From: Pseudonocardia sp.
GTDB lineage: Bacteria > Actinomycetota > Actinomycetes > Mycobacteriales > Pseudonocardiaceae
Direction: 5' to 3'
Length of the DNA: 38,324 nt
Assembly (NCBI GenBank): GCA_026785945.1
Contig: JAJAZD010000261.1
Span: 1 to 38,324 of the forward strand
Each line of letters starts with the position of its first letter. The first letter of the stretch is position 1. This document shows, in pieces, positions 1 to 10,830 of this stretch. The notes below the pieces were generated by a model. It saw only the letters and a list, made by a program, of their open reading frames with translations. It did not search any database and had not been told where the DNA came from. A program made the translations under genes and the position numbers.

Positions 1-1808
<1,808 letters not shown>

Positions 1809-1812
<4 letters not shown>

Positions 1813-2447
1813 CCGCGCCGGGCCCGCACGCGCGCCGCGACCCATTCGGTGATCCCCGCGGCGTCGGGCTGCTCACGCAGCGAGACGAACAGGGTCGGGC
1901 GGCCGTCGCGAACGCCCTCCGCGTCGGCCGCCATGACCTGGAGATCGGCTCCGACCAGCGGCGCGAGGTCAGTCTTGTTGATCACGAGCAGGTCCGACCG
2001 GGTGACGCCGGGGCCCCCCTTGCGGGGCACCTTGTCCCCGCCGGCGACGTCGAGCACGAAGATCTGCGCATGGACGAGCCCATAGCTGAACGTGGCGGTG
2101 AGGTTGTCACCACCGCTCTCCACGAGCACGAGGTCGGGATCGTGGCGCGCGACGAGATCCTCGACGGCGTCGAGGTTGGCGGTGATGTCGTCGCGGATCG
2201 CGGTGTGCGGGCAGCAACCGGTGCGGACCGCGCGGATCCGCTCCTCGGGCAGGACACCGTGGCGGCGCAGGAACTCGGCGTCCTCCTCGGTGTAGATGTC
2301 GTTGGTGACGACGACGAGGGAGAGCTCGTCGCGGAGGGCCCGGCACAGCGCTGCCACCAGAGCGGTCTTGCCGCTCCCCACCGGGCCGCCGATCCCGACA
2401 CGCAGCGGACCCGCCGGACCGGCGGCGAGTGGGGGGTGGGCGGTCAT
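1809..2447 (-). CDS. ureG: Urease accessory GTPase UreG
   Basis: SIMIBI-class GTPase (212 aa) that carries nickel and powers its insertion into urease. The P-loop [14 protein letters not shown] lies near residue 20. [15 protein letters not shown] follows, then the metal-binding Cys-Pro-His motif in [13 protein letters not shown], the Walker B region [14 protein letters not shown], and the guanine-recognition motif INKTDLAP. All canonical elements are present and the length is normal. The ATG at 2447 lies 7 bases after the ureF stop; the stop overlaps the ureD GTG. No His-rich metal-store tail precedes the P-loop, and there is no ureE in the window, so nickel delivery would depend on UreG or on a gene elsewhere. 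Confidence 0.96.
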
Positions 2448-2454
2448 CAGGTCG

Positions 2455-3180
2455 TCACGATGCAAAGAGAGTCGCCTCCGAGGTGTGGTGCAGCTGGGCC
2501 AGTACGTCGAACAGGGGGCTTCCGTCGGCGGGGAGCCCGGCCGGATCGTCGGCGATGACGGCGAGCATCGCGATCCGGGTGGCCTCGACCGCGACCGGCT
2601 CGGCCAGCCGGCCCGCCGCGGCCGCCAGCGCGGCGACCGCGATCGGGTCGAGCCCGAGCAGGCGCACCGCCGCCGTGCACGCCCCGCCGACCAGGTGGTG
2701 CAACGCGAGGGCGGCGGCCTGCAGCGGGGTTCCCCCGGCCGCGGCCGCCGCGGCGCCGAGCACGAGCGGATGGTGCACCCGCGGCAGGGCACGGAGCGCG
2801 TCGACGGCCGGGGTGGGCCACGTCCGGCCGACCGTCCGGAGCAGCGCGCTGCCCTGCGCCCGCGACGCGGCCCGTGCCGCGGCGGAAGGCAGGCGCGCGG
2901 AGACCGCGGCGTCCCACCGACCCCAGTCCGGTCCAGGAGAGCCACCCCCCGCGCCGGCCCGGACGTGGCTCTCCTGAACCCCGGCGCGGGCACACGCCGC
3001 GGCGGAGGCCGCGGCGGGCACCCGGCCCCCGGTCCGGACCCGACCGTCCAGGAACAGGGCCAGATCGCCCTCGGTCCGCAGCAGCCCGCGATCGACCAGC
3101 GCCTCCACCCCGCCGGAGTGGCCGTGGCCCCCGGACGGCAGCCGGGAGTCGGCGAGCAGCAGCAGCCCCGAGAGTGTCAC
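2455..3180 (-). CDS. ureF: Urease accessory protein UreF
   Basis: Helical protein (241 aa) that bridges UreD and UreG in the urease activation complex. The opening [22 protein letters not shown] is the family's signature, and [22 protein letters not shown] is the conserved helix near the end. I placed the start at GTG 3180 because GGAGG sits 9 bases upstream; the nearby GTG at 3186 has that site only 3 bases away. Residues about 69-82 ([20 protein letters not shown] region) look like an insert relative to the family and coincide with a 12-bp perfect inverted repeat, so a palindromic element seems to have landed in frame. The gene is separated from ureC by the AMIN-like gene. Confidence 0.9.
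   Translation of the reverse strand: MTLSGLLLLADSRLPSGGHGHSGGVEALVDRGLLRTEGDLALFLDGRVRTGGRVPAAASAAACARAGVQESHVRAGAGGGSPGPDWGRWDAAVSARLPSAAARAASRAQGSALLRTVGRTWPTPAVDALRALPRVHHPLVLGAAAAAAGGTPLQAAALALHHLVGGACTAAVRLLGLDPIAVAALAAAAGRLAEPVAVEATRIAMLAVIADDPAGLPADGSPLFDVLAQLHHTSEATLFAS
2934..2976. repeat. Palindromic element inside ureF
   Basis: Perfect 12-bp inverted repeat CAGGAGAGCCAC (2934-2945) and GTGGCTCTCCTG (2965-2976) around a 19-base loop. It lies wholly within ureF coding sequence and keeps the frame. The arms have a much less G/C-restricted third-position pattern than the surrounding gene. It could be a dispersed REP-like element or a chance hairpin; no second copy of the arms was seen in this window. 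Confidence 0.75.
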
Positions 3181-3273
3181 CGGCACCCGCCTCCGTTCCT
3201 TGACCCGCCGCACCGTCCTATGCGCCGGATGTTCCCGACACGTGGCGGTGGTGTCACCCCGGTGTGAACGCAC

Positions 3274-3945
3274 TTACCAGCGGTGCGCCACGTCGAGGAC
3301 GATCCGCGTGTCCCCACCCGGGCCGGCCAGCGCGAACACACGGAACGGCAGCCGCGCCCGCGTGCCGACGCCGAGGGTGGTGTAGCCCTCGAAGGACCCG
3401 GCAGCGACCACCGAGCGCAGCGTCCGGTACCCCGCCACGTCGGCGACGCGCCGCCCGACCCCGACTCCGAACGTCGGCACACCCTCCTCGTCGTAGGACG
3501 GGTGGTGCAGAACGACCTGCAGCCGCGCCCCTCCGGGCACTCCCACGACCTCGCCGGACCCATCGGCGCGGACCGCGTCGACGTAGCTCACATCCCACCC
3601 GGCGCCGGTGGAACCGGCGATCTGGAACACCACCCGGTCGTAGCACGTGTGGCGTCCGGTCCGGACGAGGAACAGCGGCGAGGGGTTCATCGCCGCCGCG
3701 GACTCCGGCGTGGACCCCCACCCCGTCGCGCAGGCCGCCACGCGTGCGGCGGCGGGTGCAGTGGCCGCGGCGGGTGCAGTGGCCACTGCGGGTGCAGGGG
3801 CCGCGGCGGCCGGACCGGTGAGTGCGGCGCCGGCGAGCAGGGCCGCGCTGAGCAGTGCGGAACCGAACAGGGCGGGGCGGCGCAGGGTCGGGCGTCGCCG
3901 GGCCGGGTCGGGACCGGGGGCGATGGGTGTGCGGAACCGGGTCAT
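3274..3945 (-). CDS. Secreted AMIN-like domain protein
   Basis: Exported protein of 223 aa. It has a basic start (MTRFRTPIAP...), a hydrophobic core (LFGSALLSAALLAGAALTG), an AAAA-type signal peptidase I site, and a low-complexity Ala/Pro/Thr linker. After that comes one folded domain of about 150 aa with RTGRHTCYDRVVFQIAG, GWDVSYVDAVRADGSG, GGARLQVVLHHPSYD and the end VFALAGPGGDTRIVLDVAHRW, the pattern of actinobacterial AMIN-like proteins. AMIN-type domains target proteins to the cell envelope; the biochemical role of this subgroup is unknown to me. It sits between ureC and ureF in the same direction, which is unusual for a urease cluster. No lipobox cysteine is present. Confidence 0.8.
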   Translation of the reverse strand: MTRFRTPIAPGPDPARRRPTLRRPALFGSALLSAALLAGAALTGPAAAAPAPAVATAPAAATAPAAARVAACATGWGSTPESAAAMNPSPLFLVRTGRHTCYDRVVFQIAGSTGAGWDVSYVDAVRADGSGEVVGVPGGARLQVVLHHPSYDEEGVPTFGVGVGRRVADVAGYRTLRSVVAAGSFEGYTTLGVGTRARLPFRVFALAGPGGDTRIVLDVAHRW

Positions 3946-3973
3946 GGCGGCCTCCTCGGGCCGAAAGAATGGG

Positions 3974-4009
3974 ACAACCTGAGAGACGTCTCACCGGCTC
4001 TCAGGTTGT
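3974..4009. terminator. Nested inverted repeat after ureC
   Basis: Perfect 12-bp inverted repeat ACAACCTGAGAG (3974-3985) and CTCTCAGGTTGT (3998-4009) with a 12-base loop, 9 bases beyond the ureC stop on the minus strand. A second palindrome, GAGACGTCTC (3983-3992), overlaps the first arm and the loop, so two alternative hairpins are possible. There is no U-run. It may attenuate transcription between ureABC and the AMIN-ureFGD genes, or be a regulator site. Confidence 0.6.
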
Positions 4010-4017
4010 GTCACCGC

Positions 4018-5753
<1,736 letters not shown>

Positions 5754-5757
<4 letters not shown>

Positions 5758-6035
5758 AGGCGCAGACCCGGCACGGTGGCCGTGCCACCCAACGCCACCA
5801 GCCACACCGTCACGTCGAGACCGGGTTCGAACCGCACGGCCGTGCCGGCGGGCACCGCGAGCCGCTTGCCCGCGGCCAGGGACCGGTCGAACAGCAGCGC
5901 CGGGTTCGCGGCGGCGAAGTGGTAGTGCGACCCGACCTGGATCGGCCGGTCGCCGGAGTTGACGACCTCGAGCGTGGTGCGTGCCCGGTCCACGGGGACC
6001 GGGCCCTCCCCCAGTAGGTACTCGCCCGGGATCAC
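5754..6035 (-). CDS. ureB: Urease beta subunit
   Basis: Small structural subunit of urease (93 aa), assembling with UreA and UreC into the trimer of heterotrimers. The opening [12 protein letters not shown] and the region [19 protein letters not shown] are the family signature. The GTG at 6035 overlaps the ureA TGA, and the stop overlaps the ureC start, giving strict translational coupling through three subunits. The length is slightly short of the usual ~100-105 aa because the carboxy terminus ends at [10 protein letters not shown]. Confidence 0.95.
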
Positions 6036-6334
6036 TGCACCGGCCGGTGCACGGTGACGAGCTTGGTGCCGTCCGGGAAGGTGGCCTCCACCTGCACGGA
6101 GGTGACCATCTCGGCGATCCCGTCCATCACGTCGTCGCGGGTGAGCACGTGCTGGCCGCCCGTCATGAGCTCGGCGACGCTGCGGCCGTCGCGCGCCCCT
6201 TCCAGGACCCACGCGCTGACCGTCGCGACGGTCTCCGGATAGTTCAGCTTGAGCCCGCGGTCGCGGCGCTGCCGCGCCAGTCCGGCGGCGACGTGCAGCA
6301 GCAGCCGCTCCTGCTCGTGGGGGGACAGCAGCAT
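6032..6334 (-). CDS. ureA: Urease gamma subunit
   Basis: Structural urease subunit of 100 aa, the usual length. [19 protein letters not shown] at the start, [11 protein letters not shown] in the middle and [21 protein letters not shown] at the end are conserved throughout UreA. The ATG at 6334 has GGAGG 7 bases upstream, the clearest ribosome site of the cluster, marking it as the first gene of the operon. The 98 bases to the divergent gene at 6433 must hold both promoters. No nickel or ammonium operator is evident there. Confidence 0.97.
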   Translation of the reverse strand: MLLSPHEQERLLLHVAAGLARQRRDRGLKLNYPETVATVSAWVLEGARDGRSVAELMTGGQHVLTRDDVMDGIAEMVTSVQVEATFPDGTKLVTVHRPVQ

Positions 6335-6432
6335 CTGCGGACCTCCAGCGGTCGGTCGCCTACTCGGGTCGGGTCGCCCCAACCTAGTGCCGGGCGATGT
6401 CGCCGCGGTTACGCCGGGCAGGATGGGACCCC

Positions 6433-7296
6433 GTGTCCCGGGGAGATCGTCACGCACGTGCCGTCGTCCGCGCCGAGGTCGACCACGGCCACGCCGAGCT
6501 CGTCGGCGACCCGGACCGGCCCCAGGGCTGGACGCTGCTGGTGGACGGCACCGCGCAGTCCCACCTCGACCTCGACGACCCGACCCACCTCGAGTTCGAG
6601 TACATCCGGCGGCTCGGGCACGTGGTCGACCTGATCGCCCCGGCCGCGGCGCCGTTGCGGGTGCTGCACCTGGGCGGTGGGGCGTGGACGCTGGCTCGCT
6701 ACGTCGCGGCGACCCGTCCGGGCTCCGCGCAGACCGTCGTCGAGATCGACGGCGGGCTGGCCGACCTCGTCGCCTCCCGGCTCCCGGCCGACGGCATGGA
6801 CATCGAGGTCGTCGTCGCCGACGCCCGCGCCGCGCTCGCCGCCGTACCGCCCGGCTCGGTCGACCTGCTGGTGCTCGACGTGTTCGCCGGCGCCCGCACC
6901 CCGTCGCACCTGACGTCGGCGGAGTTCGTGTCCGCCGCGGCGCTCGCCCTCGCACCCGACGGCGTCTACGCCGCCAACGTCGCGGACGGCGGACCACTCG
7001 CGTTCGGCCGCACTCAGGTGGCGGCCGCCGCCGCGGAGTTCACCGGGATCGCGCTGGTCGCGGCGCCGGAGATCCTGCACGGGCGCCGCTTCGGCAACCT
7101 GGTGCTCGTCGGGTCCGGGCGCGCGCTGCCGGTGGCGGCGCTGACCCGGCGCGCCGCCGGGGACCCGTTCCCGGCCCGCGTCCTGGACGACCCCGACGCC
7201 CGCCGCTTCGCCGGAGCCGCGACGGCGCCGGCCGACAGGGCCGCGACCCCATCACCCGAGCCGCCTCCCGGCTTCTTCGGCAGGCCACCCGAGTGA
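6433..7296 (+). CDS. Spermidine synthase-like methyltransferase-fold protein
   Basis: Cytoplasmic protein of about 287 aa with a Rossmann methyltransferase fold of the spermidine/spermine synthase family. Visible elements are the strand-loop [22 protein letters not shown] (motif I), [12 protein letters not shown] with the acidic ligand residue, [13 protein letters not shown], and [23 protein letters not shown]. Real aminopropyltransferases have a GGGxG loop and a DxxxD pocket; here the loop is GGGAWT, so the substrate is uncertain, and actinobacterial relatives are often annotated only as fused or orphan spermidine synthases. I chose the GTG at 6433 because AGGA lies 9 bases upstream; 6397 is an alternative start. 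No decarboxylase or other polyamine gene is nearby. It is divergent from ureA. Confidence 0.7.
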   Translation: MSRGDRHARAVVRAEVDHGHAELVGDPDRPQGWTLLVDGTAQSHLDLDDPTHLEFEYIRRLGHVVDLIAPAAAPLRVLHLGGGAWTLARYVAATRPGSAQTVVEIDGGLADLVASRLPADGMDIEVVVADARAALAAVPPGSVDLLVLDVFAGARTPSHLTSAEFVSAAALALAPDGVYAANVADGGPLAFGRTQVAAAAAEFTGIALVAAPEILHGRRFGNLVLVGSGRALPVAALTRRAAGDPFPARVLDDPDARRFAGAATAPADRAATPSPEPPPGFFGRPPE

Positions 7297-7408
7297 AGCG
7301 AGCGGGAGTCCGATGACCAGCTCCGCCCGAGGGCGATCTCCTACGACCGGTTGGCCAACTGCGAGTTGAGTAGTGCGTCGCCGACACTATCCGCGACAAG
7401 CCTCGCGA

Positions 7409-7879
7409 TCACGACGTGGTCGGAGGAAAGTGCAAGAGCGGAACATTGTAGAGATCGGGGTTCCGAACGCGGTGCATATGCGGGCTACGGACCTCGATGA
7501 CAAGCATTTCGGTGAGGAACTGGACCTCCGTGCCGAGGAGATGGCTTGTGTACGCGGTGGCGCTGTCCGCCTTGACCCCGACACTCACATGGATGTGCGG
7601 GGCCACTTGCTCAGCGGCCGGATCCTAGGCGAGGGTGCCGCCGCCGAACGCCTCGACACCCGCAAGATGAACCGCATCCCAGACCGGGGCGTCAGGGTCA
7701 TCGATCGTGTTGCAGGTGCCGACGATCTGAACCCTCCGGAACCCGGCGATGAAGCCCGGTATGTACCCCTGCCGCACGTTGTGTTTCTCGCAGAAGTCGG
7801 CCAGCGCGGGAAAGAAGTCATCGCCGTGGTCGACGGTGACCGCAAAGCTGCGGCCCAGGGTGAGTTCGTGACTACGCAC
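7409..7879 (-). pseudogene. PPC/DUF296 domain protein broken by an amber codon
   Basis: Single-domain protein of the PPC (plants and prokaryotes conserved, DUF296) family, whole length about 156 codons. The first half reads SFAVTVDHGDDFFPALADFCEKHNVRQGYIPGFIAGF and ends GGGTLA. A TAG at 7625-7627 follows, then the same frame continues DPAAEQVAPHIHVSVGVKA to a normal end PLYNVPLLHF-like. The stop stands where relatives usually have an aromatic residue, so one base change (for example TGG to TAG) explains it. The GTG start overlaps the end of the asparaginase remnant. Base composition is less GC-rich than the flanks. The gene is either inactive or, less likely, read through. Confidence 0.8.
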
Positions 7880-8681
7880 GGGCCGTTACCAGATCGTTCC
7901 GGTCCGTGGCTCGGTCCGACAGCGGGTACCCGCCAGGTTCGGCGAAGGTCTGGCGGGTGGCGACGCGGTCGCGTCCGGTTGCCAGCAGATGGTGAAGCAG
8001 GACGCGTGCCTTGAGCGGGTGCAGCATGCCCGCGGATATGAGGCCCCGCCCGAGTAGGTCGCTCTCGGAGCCCGGAAAGGCGTAGGTAGCGGCGAGGACG
8101 GAGCCGGCGCCGGTTCGCGAGGCAAGGACGACCGGGATCCTCGATGCCGCGTTCGAGAGCGCCTCGACGACCGCAGCCGGGACGTGCCCTGCTCCGAAGG
8201 CGGCGACCACGAGCCCATCACTGTGCTCGGCAGCAGCCTGCGCGAGTACTCCGCTGTCACCCAGCACGATCGTGACCAACTCGACGGTGACGACGCGCGA
8301 TGGTTCCTTGGCCGGACGCGTGACGCGGCGCGTCGGCCGGTTCAGGATCGTCGGGAGACCTTCCACTACGTAGCCGAGCGGGCCGCCATTCGGGGATGCG
8401 AAGGTGTGCCCGCTGGTGGCGTGGGCCTTGCAGACCCGCGCGGCTGCATGGATTTCGTCGGCGAACAGCACAAGGACGCCGAGGTCACGGCCATGGCCCA
8501 CGGCCACCTCGACCCGGCCCGAACCCGGCACACCAGCATCGCGGACTGACTGAACTGGAGCCGGCAAGACGCCGTCGTCGGTGGCCGCGATAGTGGCTGT
8601 GATGACAGAAGGGTGGGTGGGCCGCGGTCCGAACTCGCAGTTGTCGACCTCGCCAAGAACCGGCCACCACGCCTGGACCAC
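7872..8681 (-). pseudogene. Asparaginase lacking its catalytic half
   Basis: The frame is open, but only its last ~200 codons (7872 to about 8510) resemble L-asparaginase. LVLFADEIHAAARVCKAHATSGHTFASPNGGPLG is the end of the amino-terminal domain. GDSGVLAQAAAEHSDGLVVAAFGAGHVPA and RTGAGSVL follow, with the carboxy-terminal end TFAEPGGYP. The amino-terminal region that carries both catalytic threonines (TGGTI and GTDT motifs) is missing; residues 1-60 of the open frame match nothing I know. It should therefore not hydrolyse asparagine. It overlaps the broken PPC gene by 8 bases, suggesting the two were once an operon that has decayed together. Confidence 0.75.
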
Positions 8682-9014
8682 TGACCTGTTCGAGTGAACG
8701 ACCGGTCCGGGCGAGCACCGGTGTCCGGACCGGTAGCGGTGTTCAGCACCACCTGGCCCGGAACGGGCGCTTCGTCGACCACCCGTAACCGCCGGCGCGG
8801 GACCGGCCGTAATGCGCCGTCATCGTGCTGCAACGGTCTGCGTGCCTGCGAAGCGCGCTGGCGCCAGGAGCGCGAGCGGCGTGCACGTGACCGCTGCTCA
8901 TCGGTTCCACCAGCCACCGGCCCGCAGCGTCGGCCGCGGTCAGTTCGGCAACCAGCTCCGGCAGGCTCCCGGCGACATCGGCCAGATCGCTCACCAGCGC
9001 CGGCCGGGACCGGG
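8682..9014. other. Region without a recognisable gene
   Basis: 333 bases between the asparaginase remnant and the mltG stop. A minus-strand frame gives a plausible but unrecognised peptide (SDLADVAGSLPELVAELTAA and on to GGYGWSTKRPF) without a good start. This is where aroE would be expected by comparison with the mycobacterial order, and no AroE motif is seen in any frame. Confidence 0.5.
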
Positions 9015-10256
9015 TCAGAAGGCGCCGTTGTCGCGCGCTTTCTGGACGTTGGCCCCGTGCTCGGCGAAGGTCTCCGCGAAGCAGGACGTGCCGTCGGTCT
9101 CGCAACGGACGAAGTAGAGCCATGGTCCGGCCTCGGGCTCGAGGGCCGCGGTGATGGCCTCGTTGCCCGGTGCGGCGATCGGGGTGGGCGGCAGTCCGAC
9201 GTTGAGGTAGCTGTTGTAGGGCCCGGCGCGCCGCCGGTCGTCGTCGGTGGTGGCCAGGGCCTGCAGGTCGAGGGGGTAGTTGACGGTGGAGTCCAGCTCC
9301 AGGCGCCGACCGAGGCCGAGGCGGTTGTAGATCGCGCGCGACACCTTCGGCATGTCCTTCGTGATCCCCTCCTTCTCCACGAGCGAGGAGATCACCAGCA
9401 CCTCGTAGGGCGAGCTGCCCAGGCTCTCCGCGCCGGACACCAGCCCGGTCGCCTCCAGCCGGACCGACGATGTGGTCAGCAACCCGCCGAGCACCTCGAC
9501 GGCGGACTCCCCCGGCGGGACGTCGTAGCGGCCGGGGGCGAGCAGTCCCTCCAGGCGCCGGATCGGATCGGCGTTCGCGACGCCCTCGAGCGCCCACCCC
9601 GGGACGCCGAGCTCGGCCGGGTCGGTGTCGACCATCGCGGCGCGCAACTGCTCGACCGACAGGCACTGCTCGGCGCCGTCGATCACCGCGCAGGTGGCCT
9701 GCGAAATCTGGGTGAGCACGCCGGGCGCGACGGCACCACCGGGCCCGGCTGTGTCGTCGAGCTGCACGCCACCGCGGATCTCCAGCTGGCCCAGCCGCGA
9801 CGCCGGTTCCAGCAACAGCTCCACGGCGGCCTCGGCGGACATCTGCTGCCGGAGCCGGTAGAAGCCCGGCTGGACCGAACGGATTCGTTCCTCCGCGTCG
9901 GCCGCGTCGATGAAGGCCTTCACACTGGCGACGACGCCCTTGTCCGCCAGCTCCCGGCCGATCAGCGCGCCGGTCGCACCCTGGGCGACCTGCACGACGA
10001 CGTCGCCGGAACCGGGCCCGTCGTAGTCGGGCGTGGCCACCCTCGTCGTGTATAGGTAGAACCCGCCGGCGCCGACGGCACCGAGCAGGAGCACGATCGC
10101 GGTGACCAGTACACCCAGCCGTCTGCGGCGTCGCCGGACCCGTTCCCGCTTCACAGTGCGCTGTTCGCGACGGGTGGTGGCGGCGGCGGACGCGACGGAG
10201 GCGGCGGAGGGCGCGGGGCGCACGATGGTGACGGGCGCGGTCTCGTCGTCGATCAT
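9015..10256 (-). CDS. mltG: Endolytic transglycosylase MltG
   Basis: Inner-membrane lytic transglycosylase (413 aa) that cuts nascent peptidoglycan and limits glycan length. A basic cytoplasmic stretch (RVRRRRRR) precedes one membrane span at residues ~47-70. A LysM-like/YceG region follows, then the catalytic part with ISSLVEKEG at 290-297 holding the active Glu, and DSTVNYPL and the GPYNSYLNVGLPPTPIAAPG signature. The length is typical for actinobacteria. It follows ruvX after a 127-base gap, in the order alaS-ruvX-mltG that is conserved in this phylum. Confidence 0.96.
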   Translation of the reverse strand: MIDDETAPVTIVRPAPSAASVASAAATTRREQRTVKRERVRRRRRRLGVLVTAIVLLLGAVGAGGFYLYTTRVATPDYDGPGSGDVVVQVAQGATGALIGRELADKGVVASVKAFIDAADAEERIRSVQPGFYRLRQQMSAEAAVELLLEPASRLGQLEIRGGVQLDDTAGPGGAVAPGVLTQISQATCAVIDGAEQCLSVEQLRAAMVDTDPAELGVPGWALEGVANADPIRRLEGLLAPGRYDVPPGESAVEVLGGLLTTSSVRLEATGLVSGAESLGSSPYEVLVISSLVEKEGITKDMPKVSRAIYNRLGLGRRLELDSTVNYPLDLQALATTDDDRRRAGPYNSYLNVGLPPTPIAAPGNEAITAALEPEAGPWLYFVRCETDGTSCFAETFAEHGANVQKARDNGAF

Positions 10257-10383
10257 CGCCGCGAGGGGTTCCCGTCCGTCGGAGCATCGTCCGGCATGTC
10301 ACGATCGGTCAGGTCCACAGTGCCGCAGAGTAGGCGAGCGCACCCGGACGGGTCGGGCGGGGGGCCGCTGGGTAACCCGGTGT

Positions 10384-10830
10384 TCATCGGGGCGAGTCGA
10401 GCCATCCCTGGAGAATGGTCACCGCTGCGGCCTGGTCCACGACGGCCCGCTGCCGGCGCCCCTTCACGCCGCGCTCGCGCAGCGCCCGGGTGGCGACGAC
10501 GGTCGTGAGGCGCTCGTCGGTGAACACGACCGGCACGTCCAGGGAGTTCGCCAGCGCGCCGGCGAACTCCCGGGCCGCCTCCGCGGCCAGGCCTTCGCGC
10601 CCGGCCAGCGTGCGGGGCAGCCCGACGACGACCTGCACGACCTCGTGCTCGGCCACCAACGCGGCGACGGCCCGCAGATCGCCGCCGGCGGTGTCACGTC
10701 GGACCGTCACCAGAGGGGTGGCGAGCAGCCCGTCCGGATCGGAGAGGGCGACCCCGACCCGGACGGAGCCGACGTCGATGCCGAGCCGCCGACCCCGCTC
10801 GGGAGCGGCGGGGACGGCCGGGTCGTTCAT
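10384..10830 (-). CDS. ruvX: RuvX/YqgF Holliday-junction resolvase-like nuclease
   Basis: RNase H-fold protein (148 aa) linked to pre-16S rRNA processing and Holliday junction cleavage. [20 protein letters not shown] carries the first catalytic Asp, [14 protein letters not shown] is the second conserved strand, [12 protein letters not shown] holds the Glu, and the third acidic residue lies in [14 protein letters not shown]. The ATG at 10830 overlaps the alaS stop as ATGA, so translation is coupled to alaS. Confidence 0.96.
   Translation of the reverse strand: MNDPAVPAAPERGRRLGIDVGSVRVGVALSDPDGLLATPLVTVRRDTAGGDLRAVAALVAEHEVVQVVVGLPRTLAGREGLAAEAAREFAGALANSLDVPVVFTDERLTTVVATRALRERGVKGRRQRAVVDQAAAVTILQGWLDSPR

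Noticed and set aside
7350-7359. GTTGGCCAAC palindrome between two convergent genes
   Set aside because: Ten-base palindromes are frequent by chance and no terminator or operator context supports it.
8743-9010. Minus-strand peptide with SDLADVAGSLPELVAELTAA
   Set aside because: Plausible composition but no family recognised, no start with a ribosome site and no conserved motif; kept only as an unassigned stretch.
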